The notes beneath the pieces were generated by a model. That model did no database searches. It was not told the DNA's origin and was given only the letters and a program-made list of their open reading frames with translations. Positions 1 through 6,531 of a stretch of 9,371 nucleotides of DNA are shown here, piece by piece; position 1 is the first letter of the stretch, and the number at the start of each line of letters is the position of its first letter. Source of the stretch: Pseudoxanthomonas sp. (GTDB lineage Bacteria > Pseudomonadota > Gammaproteobacteria > Xanthomonadales > Xanthomonadaceae). The stretch lies in contig JAJAZJ010000265.1 of assembly GCA_026785795.1 (NCBI GenBank), positions 1 to 9,371 of the forward strand. The letters run 5' to 3'. The translations under genes and the position numbers were made by a program.

Positions 1-687
1 AGCTACCTGCGCCGTGGGCGCGTGGACTGGGTGACCGGAACCGCCGGCACCGGCATGCAGCTGGAGAAACGCGCCGGCGCCAAACCCCTGCTGCTGACCC
101 AGCGCGGAGGCGTCAGTCGCTACCATTCGGTGTTCTTCGCACGTCAGGACAGCGGTATCGGCAGCCTGGCAGACCTGAAGGGCCGCAGCATCGCGTTCCA
201 GAACACCGGTTCAACCAGCGGCTACATTGCCCCGGCGGCGGCCCTGCTTGACCAGGGCCTGAAGCTGGAAATCCTGCTCTCGCCCAAGGACCGGCCCACG
301 CCAGACACGGTTGGCTACGTGTTTGCGCGTTCGGAACTGAACATCGCGGCCTGGGTGCACAAGCGGCTGGTGGATGCGGGCGTGTTCAGTAGCCTGGACT
401 GGAACGACAGCCGCCGGATGCCGGAAGCCTTCCGCAAGGACCTGAAGATATTCCACGAAACGCCAGACTACCCGCGTGCCTTGGAAATGGTGCGCGGCGA
501 CCTGGACCCTCGCGTGCAGGCGCGCCTGCGCGAAGTGCTGCTTGCCGCAGCCGACGACCCGGCCGCACGCGAGGCCATGAACCTGTTCTTCCGCACCACG
601 CGCTTCCAGCCGGTGGATGCCGAATCACGGCGCGGCCTGGAGCGGCTGCGTGATGACGTGACCCGGGTGCGGGAAGAGCTCGAATGA
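1..687 (+). CDS. PhnD-like phosphate/phosphonate-type periplasmic substrate-binding protein (5' end missing)
   Basis: The reading frame is open from base 1, so the first codons, including any signal peptide, lie upstream of the window; about 228 residues are visible. Family features seen are the G-R-V-D-W segment, the Y-H-S-V-F-F-A-R strand, the L-A-D-L-K-G-R-S-I-A-F hinge region and the N-T-G-S-T-S-G-Y ligand-loop motif. These are typical of the PhnD/phosphonate-binding fold (type 2 periplasmic binding proteins). Known members bind phosphonate, phosphite or other small anions and hand them to an ABC importer. Here no permease or ATPase follows. Instead the stop codon overlaps the start of a GGDEF-EAL gene (ATGA, 4 bases), so the two are co-translated. 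I infer that this protein acts as a periplasmic sensor subunit for the downstream c-di-GMP protein. The ligand cannot be read from the sequence. The C-terminus is charged and probably helical. Confidence 0.85.
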   Translation, partial: SYLRRGRVDWVTGTAGTGMQLEKRAGAKPLLLTQRGGVSRYHSVFFARQDSGIGSLADLKGRSIAFQNTGSTSGYIAPAAALLDQGLKLEILLSPKDRPTPDTVGYVFARSELNIAAWVHKRLVDAGVFSSLDWNDSRRMPEAFRKDLKIFHETPDYPRALEMVRGDLDPRVQARLREVLLAAADDPAAREAMNLFFRTTRFQPVDAESRRGLERLRDDVTRVREELE

Positions 688-2801
688 AAGTCAGGTTCGG
701 CCTGCAGGCACGATTCCTCATGGCCTTGACCATCACCATGGGCGTGGTCTTCGCCCTGCTTGCGCTGCTTCTCCAGCGCCAGTCCGTGATGCAGCGTGAA
801 GTGGACCTGCTGGGCCGTGATGCGATGCAGACCATGGCCGCCGACGCGCTGAGCCGCCGCGGCGAGGGCATGGTGGAGCAGCTGGCCGATTCGCTGACCA
901 ACCCGCTGTATTTCTACGACCTGGACCTGATCGGCGCCACGGTGCGGGCCGCAACGCGCCAGCCGGACGTGGCCTACGTGCTGGTCTACGATGCCGACGG
1001 CAACATCGTGCATGACGGTACCTACGACATCGCCGCCTATGGCCAGGCCATGACCGATCCCGTGGCGCCTGTCGTGGATGCGCCGGAAGAACGGGTCACC
1101 CAGTGGACGGACACGGTGATGGATGTGTCGCAGGCCATCACCATCGGCAAGGAGCGCATCGGCGGGGTGCGGGTGGGCTATTCACTGCTGGACATACGCG
1201 CCAGCGAGGCGCGCGCCGCAGGCAACCTCAACAGCCGCCTGGTGGAGCTGGGACGGCGCCACATGGGCTGGTTCGTGGCCCTGCTGGCGACCCTCGCCCT
1301 GGCCTGCGTCGCCATCGCGTTGTACGTGCAGCGCACCCTGGTCAAGCCGATCCGCGAACTGGCGGATGCGGCCGAGGCCATCGGCGTGGGCAACTACGAC
1401 GCCAAGCGCCTGGTAAGCGACCGCCAGGATGAGGTGGGTGCGCTGGTCCGAGCATTCGGCGACATGAACGACAGCATCGCGCGACATGACCGCGACGTGC
1501 GGCGCATGGCCTATACCGATGCGCTGACCGGGTTGACCAACCGCCTCGCGTTCCGGGAAAGCCTGGACCACCGACTGATGATGCTGCGTGGCTCCGGTCG
1601 CCAGCTGGGCCTGCTGTTCGCCGACATTGATGACTTCAAGCGCGTGAACGACACCCTGGGCCACGAAGCGGGCGACGAGGTGCTGCTGCAGTTCGCCAAC
1701 CGCATAAGCGGGGTAGTGGGGCTAATGGGCGGGGATGAAGCGCTGCTGGCCCGGTTTGGTGGCGATGAATTCGTCATCCTGATCCAGGACGGGGACGTGC
1801 GCGACTCCGCCACCCGCCTGGCCGAGGCGCTGGTCAGGGAACTTGGCCAGCCGCTGATGCTGGAGGGGCGCCAGGTCTTCCTGGGCACGTCAATCGGCAT
1901 CACCCTGTTCCCTGAAGATGCGGCCGATGCAAGCGCCCTGATGAAGAATGGCGATATCGCCATGTACCAGGCCAAGGTGGCGGGCAAGAACTGCTATCGC
2001 TACTACAGCCGGGCCATGGACCAGGCGGTGGAGCGTCGCGTGCACATGGAGCAGGAACTGCGCGGGGCATGGGAGCGCGGTGAACTAAGCCTGGTCTACC
2101 AGCCCATCGTGCGGATGTCAGACCGTCGCGTGGTGGGTGCAGAGGCCCTGCTGCGCTGGCAGCATCCGGAGATGGGCACGATATCACCCGCGGTGTTTAT
2201 CGACGTGGCCGAACAGAGCGGCCTGATCGAAAGCATCGGGCCGCGCGTGCTGCGTGCCGCCTGCGCCGCCGCCGCGCAGTGGGCCAATGCTGCCGGCAGT
2301 CATGAGCCGCCGTTCGTCTCGGTGAATGTCTCGCCACGCCAGCTGCGCACTGGCGACCTGCCCGAGGAAGTGGCCGCCTGCCTGCGTGATACCGGCCTGC
2401 CGGCCTCACGCCTGCACCTGGAGCTGACCGAGACCGCGGTGATCAGTGACGAGGCACACGCCAGCGCGCTGCTGGCCAAGCTGCACCGCACCGGGGTGAA
2501 GGTGTGGCTGGACGATTTCGGTACCGGCTTCTCGGGGCTCAGCCACCTGCGCCGGGTGCCCGTGGATGGGGTAAAGATAGACAAGAGCTTCGTCGCCGAC
2601 ATGCAGCGTGACCCGGATGACCTGGCCCTGACCACGGCCATCATCGCCATGGCACACTCGCTGGGTATCACCGTGGTGGCCGAAGGCGTGGAGAAGGAAG
2701 CGCAATACGACATCCTGCGCGCCCGCGGCTGCAACCTGGCCCAGGGGTACTGGCTGGGCCATCCGATGACGGCGACCGAGTTCAGGCACCTGCTGATCTG
2801 A
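684..2801 (+). CDS. Membrane-bound bifunctional GGDEF-EAL cyclic di-GMP protein with HAMP domain
   Basis: A 705-residue signalling protein that likely makes and/or degrades cyclic di-GMP at the inner membrane. Domains in order: TM1 at about residues 10-28; a periplasmic sensor region at about 30-193; TM2 at about 194-215; HAMP at about 216-270; GGDEF at about 275-435 (D-A-L-T-G-L-T-N-R at 279-287, intact G-G-D-E-F at 359-363); EAL at about 455-705. EAL catalytic residues look complete: E487 in E-A-L-L-R-W, N548, E580/E583, D610-D611 in D-D-F-G-T-G, K631 and E667. Phosphodiesterase activity is therefore likely. The cyclase motif is also intact, but the usual RxxD inhibitory site upstream of GGDEF is absent. 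The ATG start at 684 overlaps the upstream stop and has an AG-rich ribosome site (GGAAGAG, 672-678). Co-translation with a binding protein suggests that ligand-bound or free binding protein controls the periplasmic domain. Which activity dominates is unknown. Confidence 0.95.
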   Translation: MKVRFGLQARFLMALTITMGVVFALLALLLQRQSVMQREVDLLGRDAMQTMAADALSRRGEGMVEQLADSLTNPLYFYDLDLIGATVRAATRQPDVAYVLVYDADGNIVHDGTYDIAAYGQAMTDPVAPVVDAPEERVTQWTDTVMDVSQAITIGKERIGGVRVGYSLLDIRASEARAAGNLNSRLVELGRRHMGWFVALLATLALACVAIALYVQRTLVKPIRELADAAEAIGVGNYDAKRLVSDRQDEVGALVRAFGDMNDSIARHDRDVRRMAYTDALTGLTNRLAFRESLDHRLMMLRGSGRQLGLLFADIDDFKRVNDTLGHEAGDEVLLQFANRISGVVGLMGGDEALLARFGGDEFVILIQDGDVRDSATRLAEALVRELGQPLMLEGRQVFLGTSIGITLFPEDAADASALMKNGDIAMYQAKVAGKNCYRYYSRAMDQAVERRVHMEQELRGAWERGELSLVYQPIVRMSDRRVVGAEALLRWQHPEMGTISPAVFIDVAEQSGLIESIGPRVLRAACAAAAQWANAAGSHEPPFVSVNVSPRQLRTGDLPEEVAACLRDTGLPASRLHLELTETAVISDEAHASALLAKLHRTGVKVWLDDFGTGFSGLSHLRRVPVDGVKIDKSFVADMQRDPDDLALTTAIIAMAHSLGITVVAEGVEKEAQYDILRARGCNLAQGYWLGHPMTATEFRHLLI

Positions 2802-2880
2802 GCCCGTAGGCGCAGCTGGGCCGGCGTGTCACGGAGTGCGCGATTGATCACCATGCATCGCAGGGCGCCGGTGGCCCGCT

Positions 2881-3540
2881 TCAAGACCAGCCGTGGACCA
2901 CGTTGGTCAGCATTTCCAGCAGGTTTCCGGACACGAAGCCGAACACCACCACGGCGATGCCGCCAGCCAGCCATGCAAACAGCATCATGGCGCCATCACG
3001 TTCCAGCAGTGCGAACACGAACAGCAGCATCAGCGCGCCGAACACATAGTTGGTGAAGGGAATCGGCAGGGCCAGCAGCAGGCCCAGCAGGACCAGCAGC
3101 ACGCCGGTGAAGATGCTGGCAAGCGGGTGCTCCAGCACCCAGTGCATGCGCGGGCGTACCACCCGCTCAAGCCGGTTCAGCCAAGGCGCGGCCAGGTCGC
3201 GGAAGCGCGTGATCGTGCTCCGCTTTGGTCCACGGCGGGCCAGGAAGGCCGGCAGCCAGGGCTTGCGCAGCCCGATCATCAGCTGCAAGCCGACCAGCAT
3301 CACCAGCGGACCGCTGACGGCGCCGGCCAGCCCGGGCAGCGGCAGGAAGGCGGGCATCAACCCGACCAGCAGCAGCATGCCGAAAGCGGTGTGCGGCAGC
3401 CCAGCCACCAGCGCGCCTATCAGCAGCCTGTCGTCGGGATCGCCATGCGCGAAGCCCTCAAGCATGGCCCGCGTGCTGAGTGCAGGGTCCGCGCTGGGCG
3501 GATCGGCCGCGGGGTCAGGCGCTGGTGTCGTCATCATCAT
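2881..3540 (-). CDS. ExoD-family membrane protein (exopolysaccharide synthesis-related)
   Basis: A 219-residue protein of the ExoD family. Supporting segments are G-L-P-H-T-A-F-G, the P-A-F-L-P-L-P-G-L-A-G loop, G-L-Q-L-M-I-G-L-R-K-P-W-L-P, and several hydrophobic helices (about residues 40-66, 76-92, 143-160, 163-180 and 187-208). ExoD was described in rhizobia as needed for normal exopolysaccharide production and nodule invasion; its biochemical activity is unknown, so the role here is inferred only from homology. The N-terminal 25 residues are Pro/Ala/Asp-rich and probably cytoplasmic. The start is ambiguous: three consecutive ATGs (3532-3540) lie inside the poly-Asp end of the upstream CorC-like gene, and no good ribosome site precedes them. 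Translation is probably coupled to that gene, with which it overlaps by up to 26 bases. A later ATG (residue 26) is possible but would remove the family-poor N-terminus only. Confidence 0.85.
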   Translation of the reverse strand: MMMTTPAPDPAADPPSADPALSTRAMLEGFAHGDPDDRLLIGALVAGLPHTAFGMLLLVGLMPAFLPLPGLAGAVSGPLVMLVGLQLMIGLRKPWLPAFLARRGPKRSTITRFRDLAAPWLNRLERVVRPRMHWVLEHPLASIFTGVLLVLLGLLLALPIPFTNYVFGALMLLFVFALLERDGAMMLFAWLAGGIAVVVFGFVSGNLLEMLTNVVHGWS

Positions 3541-4837
3541 CCAGCGACAGCTTCTGCAGCAGCAGCTTGTCTATGCGTGCGCCGTCCAGGTCCACCACCT
3601 CGATGCGCCAGCCAGCCCAGTCGAAGTACTCACCGACCTGCGGGATGCGACCGAACTGTTCGATTACCAGGCCGGCGAGGGTGTTGTAGTCGGCCTCGTC
3701 GCCGTCGGGCAGGGCCACCCCGCCCAACAGTTCACTCAAGTCGTCATTGGGCAGTGAGCCATCAACCAGCAGCGAGCCGTCCTCGCGGGTGACCACCAGC
3801 GCGTCTTCGTCGCCGTTTTCAGATGCCTGCAGCCTGCCCACCACGGCACCCATCAGGTCGCTCAGGGTTACCACACCCTGGATCTCGCCATACTCGTCGA
3901 CCACCAGTGCCAGCGACTGCTGCTCTTCACGCAGGATCTCCAGCAGCTTCATCGCATGCGTGGATTCGGAGACGAAGAGTGGTTCGCGGAGGTTATGGAA
4001 GATTTCCGGAGAACGCTCCGCAAATCGGTCGAGCAGCGACTTGACTTCCAGGATCCCCACCACGTCCTGGTCGCTGCCGCGATAGACGGGGAAGCGCGAG
4101 AACTGCGACGTGCGCATGGTGTCCAGGTTGGCCTCGTAGCTCGCCGACTGGTCCAGCCACACCACTTTCTTGCGTGGGGTCATCAGGCTGTCTGCGGTGC
4201 GGTCCCCCAAACGAAGCACCCGGTGCATCATGTTGCGCTCGTCCACGTCGATCACGCCCTGCTCGTGGCCTTCGGCCACCAGCATGCGGATCTCCTCTTC
4301 GGTGATCGCGCTGCTGTCGTCCTTGGCCAGGCCCAGCAGGCGCAGCACCAGGCGAGTGGTCACCGAAAGCAGGTGTACGGCCGGCGCCGCAGCGCGCGCC
4401 AGCCAGCTCATGGGCAGGGCGACGAAACCGGCGATTTTCTCGGAACGGGCAATGGCCAGGCGCTTGGGCACCAGCTCGCCGAAGATCAGGGTCAGGAACG
4501 TGATCAGCGCCACCGCCAAGCCGATCCCGATCTTGTGTGCATAGGCATCGGCGGCCGGCACCAGCAGGCTGATCCAGCCGGCAAAAATCAGACCGATCGC
4601 CTCGCCGCCCAGCAGGCCGGTCAACACCCCGATCAGGGTGATGCCGATCTGCACCGTGGACAGGAAGTTTTCCGGCCTTTCCGACAGTTCGAGCGCGCGC
4701 TGGGCGCGCAGGCTGGTCTGCGCCATTTGCCGCAGCCGGCTCTTGCGAGAGGTCATGACCGACATCTCGGACATGGCAAAGAAGCCGTTGAGCAGGATCA
4801 GGGCCATGACCACCAGCAGCTCAAGCATGATCTGCAC
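3515..4837 (-). CDS. CNNM/CorC-type membrane protein with CBS domains (hemolysin-family, putative Mg2+/divalent cation transport)
   Basis: A 440-residue integral membrane protein of the family annotated as hemolysin/CorC/TlyC. It has an N-terminal CNNM (DUF21) domain at about residues 1-185 with hydrophobic helices near 4-26, 62-88, 105-123 and 137-168. The conserved G-E-L-V-P-K-R-L-A motif starts at 120. Two CBS domains follow (about 218-275, beginning M-T-P-R-K, and 283-335, with V-V-D-E-Y-G), then a C-terminal CorC_HlyC domain (about 347-430) with the typical N-T-L-A-G-L-V segment. Relatives are implicated in magnesium or cobalt efflux/resistance; the hemolysin name is historical. The assigned start is a GTG at 4837; an ATG three codons later (4828) is an equal candidate, as neither has a strong ribosome site. 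The protein ends in a run of five Asp. It is the first gene of an overlapping pair with the ExoD-family gene. Confidence 0.92.
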   Translation of the reverse strand: MQIMLELLVVMALILLNGFFAMSEMSVMTSRKSRLRQMAQTSLRAQRALELSERPENFLSTVQIGITLIGVLTGLLGGEAIGLIFAGWISLLVPAADAYAHKIGIGLAVALITFLTLIFGELVPKRLAIARSEKIAGFVALPMSWLARAAAPAVHLLSVTTRLVLRLLGLAKDDSSAITEEEIRMLVAEGHEQGVIDVDERNMMHRVLRLGDRTADSLMTPRKKVVWLDQSASYEANLDTMRTSQFSRFPVYRGSDQDVVGILEVKSLLDRFAERSPEIFHNLREPLFVSESTHAMKLLEILREEQQSLALVVDEYGEIQGVVTLSDLMGAVVGRLQASENGDEDALVVTREDGSLLVDGSLPNDDLSELLGGVALPDGDEADYNTLAGLVIEQFGRIPQVGEYFDWAGWRIEVVDLDGARIDKLLLQKLSLDDDDDTSA

Positions 4838-4935
4838 CCGGCAGGCCAGACGCTGGAACGCCTACGCCGCACGCAGGCGGGAATGGGAGAGGGTGAGGGT
4901 CGTGTTCCATAGGTGGCGCTCTGGAGCGCGTGGAT

Positions 4936-4944
4936 AGTCTAGCA
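4936..4944 (-). promoter_or_regulatory. Possible extended -10 promoter for the CorC-like/ExoD operon
   Basis: Read on the minus strand, the bases are TGC-TAGACT, an extended -10-like element (4 of 6 matches to TATAAT plus the TGn extension). It would start transcription about 90 bases upstream of the CorC-like start codon. No convincing -35 is visible, as is common with extended -10 promoters. The same TTGCTAGA core occurs before the M13 gene at the right end. Prediction only. Confidence 0.35.
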
Positions 4945-5077
4945 AAACCCGTGGAGCTCGCCGTGGCGTGGATTTCCGGTGGGCGGCCAGGCCTGGTGGG
5001 CTGAACCTTGGCAAGGGGCGACCGGGGCCGCCTACCTGCCGCGGTGCCTGGTCAACGCACTCGGCGGGTGCTGCGGG

Positions 5078-5108
5078 TTTTTCCCTGCTCCCCGACGGAG
5101 AAGGAAAA
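5078..5108. repeat. Imperfect inverted repeat just downstream of the 136-aa gene
   Basis: The arms TTTTCC (5079-5084) and GGAAAA (5103-5108) flank an inner stem CTCC/GGAG (5088-5091 and 5097-5100) with loop CCGAC. The stem interior is mismatched. The T-run lies on the 5' side on the plus strand and the equivalent on the minus strand is an A-run, so this does not look like a standard intrinsic terminator for either strand. It lies between the stop of the 136-aa gene and the otherwise featureless 4945-5077 stretch. It may still form an RNA hairpin protecting or ending the minus-strand transcript. Confidence 0.35.
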
Positions 5109-5519
5109 TCAGAGCAGGTCGCCGCCTGCGGACAGAGCACGCTCCATGTTGTCGCCTAGCCCGCCAATTTCCAGCACCAGACGGTCCACTTCCGCCGGGG
5201 TCAGGCCATCATAGGGGCGGTTTTCGCACAGCTGCAGGTAGGGGACGCCGTCCAGTTCGCCGATGGCCAGGTAGCCCACGCTGCTCTGCCAGTTGAAGCC
5301 GAGTGCGCGCCGCGCATCGACGCCGGTGATGGGCGCAATTCCGGTGCTGACCCGCAGGTAGGCACGCGAATCGTCGTTGCCCAGCTCCGAGAGGAAGATC
5401 GCCTGATGGCGGCTGCCGTGGTCGAGCGACAGCTCGACGCAGGCCACGAAGGGATCCTGCATGCTGAGCTTGTAGCCTGTTTTAATCAGGTGGCTGCGGA
5501 TCTGTTCGAAATTCTGCAT
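5109..5519 (-). CDS. Conserved small protein, possibly of the YbjN / secretion-chaperone-like fold
   Basis: A 136-residue soluble protein with no signal peptide or membrane helix. I do not recognise a firm function. An N-terminal amphipathic helix (M-Q-N-F-E-Q-I-R-S-H-L) is followed by alternating strand-like segments, including F-V-A-C-V-E-L-S-L, a central R-A-L-G-F-N-W motif, V-G-Y-L-A-I-G-E-L-D-G-V-P-Y-L and a C-terminal helix E-V-D-R-L-V-L-E-I-G. That helix-strands-helix order resembles YbjN proteins and type III secretion chaperones of the CesT type. The match is by general pattern only, and no secretion genes are nearby. The ATG at 5519 is well supported: a GGAAG ribosome site lies 6 bases upstream. 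The gene is divergent from the alkyltransferase-like gene, with about 40 bases between start codons. Coding is supported by G/C-rich third positions and by the coherent protein pattern. Confidence 0.75.
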   Translation of the reverse strand: MQNFEQIRSHLIKTGYKLSMQDPFVACVELSLDHGSRHQAIFLSELGNDDSRAYLRVSTGIAPITGVDARRALGFNWQSSVGYLAIGELDGVPYLQLCENRPYDGLTPAEVDRLVLEIGGLGDNMERALSAGGDLL

Positions 5520-5546
5520 GACTTACTTCCAGTGCGGTGCTGTCGC

Positions 5547-5553
5547 TATCCTA
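5547..5553. promoter_or_regulatory. Nested divergent -10-like elements between the 136-aa gene and the alkyltransferase-like gene
   Basis: On the plus strand TATCCT (5547-5552) and on the minus strand TAGGAT (5553-5548) are offset by one base; each matches TATAAT at 4 of 6 positions. Starts would fall near 5559-5561 (plus) and 5541 (minus), about 18 bases apart. That spacing places the plus-strand start at or next to the ATG at 5561, which lacks a ribosome site, so that gene may be leaderless. The minus-strand leader would be about 22 bases and contain the GGAAG site. No clear -35 hexamers are seen. Confidence 0.4.
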
Positions 5554-5560
5554 ATGGCAC

Positions 5561-5911
5561 ATGGTCGACAAGTCTTCCGCCGAACGCATCCTGGCCGCCG
5601 TCCGCGCGATTCCTCGCGGCCAGGTGGCGGCCTATGGGGAAGTCGCGCATCGTGCGGGCCTGCCCGGACGCGCCCGCCTGGTCGCACGCCTGCTCAGCGA
5701 GAACACGGACCCGGGACTGCCGTGGCACCGCGTGCTGCGTGCCGATGGGCGCATTGCGATGCCGCTGGGTTCCGAAGGATTTCGCGAACAGTCCCGCCGA
5801 CTGCGGGGCGAAGGCGTCGCCGTGGTGAATGGCCGGGTGGACAAGTCGACTCATGGCGGCAAGGGCTTGCCTGGCATCGACGAACAGCTGTGGGGCCCGC
5901 CACCGGGCTGA
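5561..5911 (+). CDS. Alkyltransferase-like protein (ATL; MGMT-type DNA-binding domain with Trp replacing the active-site Cys)
   Basis: A 116-residue protein matching the DNA-binding domain of O6-alkylguanine-DNA alkyltransferases. Visible landmarks are the G-Q-V-A-A-Y-G-E-V-A segment (Y25, the family's nucleotide-flipping Tyr position), the recognition helix with G-R-A-R-L-V-A-R (R39 in the arginine-finger position) and L-P-W-H-R-V-L-R-A-D-G (53-63). In true MGMT/Ogt enzymes the last motif is P-C-H-R. Here W55 stands where the methyl-accepting Cys would be, as in E. coli and fission-yeast ATL proteins, which bind O6-alkylguanine without repairing it and pass the lesion to nucleotide excision repair. 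The length is normal for the group. The ATG at 5561 gives the full domain but has no ribosome site; the mRNA may be leaderless. The gene converges with the oxygenase gene with no intervening base. Confidence 0.93.
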   Translation: MVDKSSAERILAAVRAIPRGQVAAYGEVAHRAGLPGRARLVARLLSENTDPGLPWHRVLRADGRIAMPLGSEGFREQSRRLRGEGVAVVNGRVDKSTHGGKGLPGIDEQLWGPPPG

Positions 5912-6526
5912 TCATGGCGCCAGCGTGCGCATCCACGCGGCAATGCTGAGGCGCTCGCGGGTAGCCGGCAGCACCTCGTGTTCGATGCTGCTGAGGAAGC
6001 AGACCGTCAGGCCGCCCTGCGGCAGGACGTCTACTGCGCCCTGCGACAGGTACAGGCGCAATGCTCCGCCCTCTTGCCTCTGCCAGTCACGGTTGAGGTA
6101 GGTCACGAAGGAAAGCACGCGCGCGTCGCTGTCGTGGAAACGGTCGCGATGCCGGCGGTAGCGGCTGCCGGGCGGGTAGCAGGCGAAATGTGCCTCCACT
6201 TCCTGCATGCCCAGGAACAACCGCTGGTTCAGCTGCAGCCGCAGGCTTTCGAGTGCGGCGAGGTAAGCAGTCGCAGCAGGGCCGCTGTGTCCGTCAATCC
6301 AGGCGGTCGAGTCCCCGCGTATGCCTGCATGCAGCCCCTGCGCATCGCCACGCCCCACTTGGGCCGGGTGGAAGTCGCCTGCGGATTGCGACAGCTGCAG
6401 TGCTTCGCGCAAGCGTCCGGTTGCGGCTTCATCGGTGAAGCCGGGCAGCCGACACGCGCCATGCTCTCTCAATGCCACTGCAAGCGCGGCGGGGTCGTGT
6501 GGGGCCGCCACAGGCAGGGAAGGCAT
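5912..6526 (-). CDS. 2-oxoglutarate/Fe(II)-dependent oxygenase (prolyl-4-hydroxylase-like)
   Basis: A 204-residue protein with the double-stranded beta-helix motif set of 2OG-Fe(II) oxygenases. The iron triad is H126-x-D128 (in Y-R-R-H-R-D-R-F) and H183 (in S-I-E-H-E-V). R192, nine residues after H183 in R-E-R-L-S, fits the 2-oxoglutarate-binding Arg. The segments A-C-R-L-P-G-F near the N-terminus, F-V-T-Y-L-N-R-D-W, the E-G-G-A-L-R-L-Y strand and C-terminal L-S-I-A-A-W-M-R fit the P4Hc/SM-20-like subgroup. Such enzymes hydroxylate protein or small-molecule substrates; the substrate cannot be told here. It is not an obvious AlkB. No signal peptide is seen, so it is cytoplasmic. The ATG at 6526 has no ribosome site; a TATGAT hexamer sits just where a leaderless start would need it. 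Its stop codon is directly adjacent to that of the alkyltransferase-like gene. Confidence 0.9.
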   Translation of the reverse strand: MPSLPVAAPHDPAALAVALREHGACRLPGFTDEAATGRLREALQLSQSAGDFHPAQVGRGDAQGLHAGIRGDSTAWIDGHSGPAATAYLAALESLRLQLNQRLFLGMQEVEAHFACYPPGSRYRRHRDRFHDSDARVLSFVTYLNRDWQRQEGGALRLYLSQGAVDVLPQGGLTVCFLSSIEHEVLPATRERLSIAAWMRTLAP

Positions 6527-6531
6527 GCCGG

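Noticed and set aside
2802..2880. Bidirectional terminator in the convergent gap (GGGCCGGCG near 2818 and CGCCGGTGGCCC near 2866)
   Set aside because: The arms pair imperfectly, are separated by about 40 bases and have no T-run, so I would not call a terminator, though some must act here.
2300..2974. A 224-residue minus-strand frame antisense to the EAL domain
   Set aside because: It is of low-complexity composition, has no recognisable motif, and runs across the convergent gap; the plus-strand frame carries a complete EAL domain.
4868..4905. G-rich stretch (GGGAGAGGGTGAGGG) as a quadruplex or interspersed repeat
   Set aside because: Single copy in this window with no partner arm; such sequence is common between genes in high-GC bacteria.
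2893..4912. Long plus-strand open frames opposite the CorC-like and ExoD-family genes
   Set aside because: They are Gln/His/Arg-rich or Ser/Arg-rich translations without domain pattern, antisense to two well-supported family members. This is usual for high-GC DNA.
5078..5108. Intrinsic terminator for the 136-aa gene
   Set aside because: An inverted repeat is present, but the T-run is on the wrong side for both strands and the stem is interrupted; it is kept only as a repeat.
4862..5140. Possible small minus-strand gene of 92 residues in the gap upstream of the CorC-like gene
   Set aside because: It is Pro/Arg-rich without family features, overlaps the 3' end of the supported 136-aa gene and the predicted promoter, and has no clear ribosome site.
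5561..6526. A DNA alkylation-repair module made of the ATL and an AlkB-like dioxygenase
   Set aside because: The oxygenase has prolyl-hydroxylase-like rather than AlkB-like motifs, and the genes are convergent rather than co-transcribed, so a shared pathway is unsupported.
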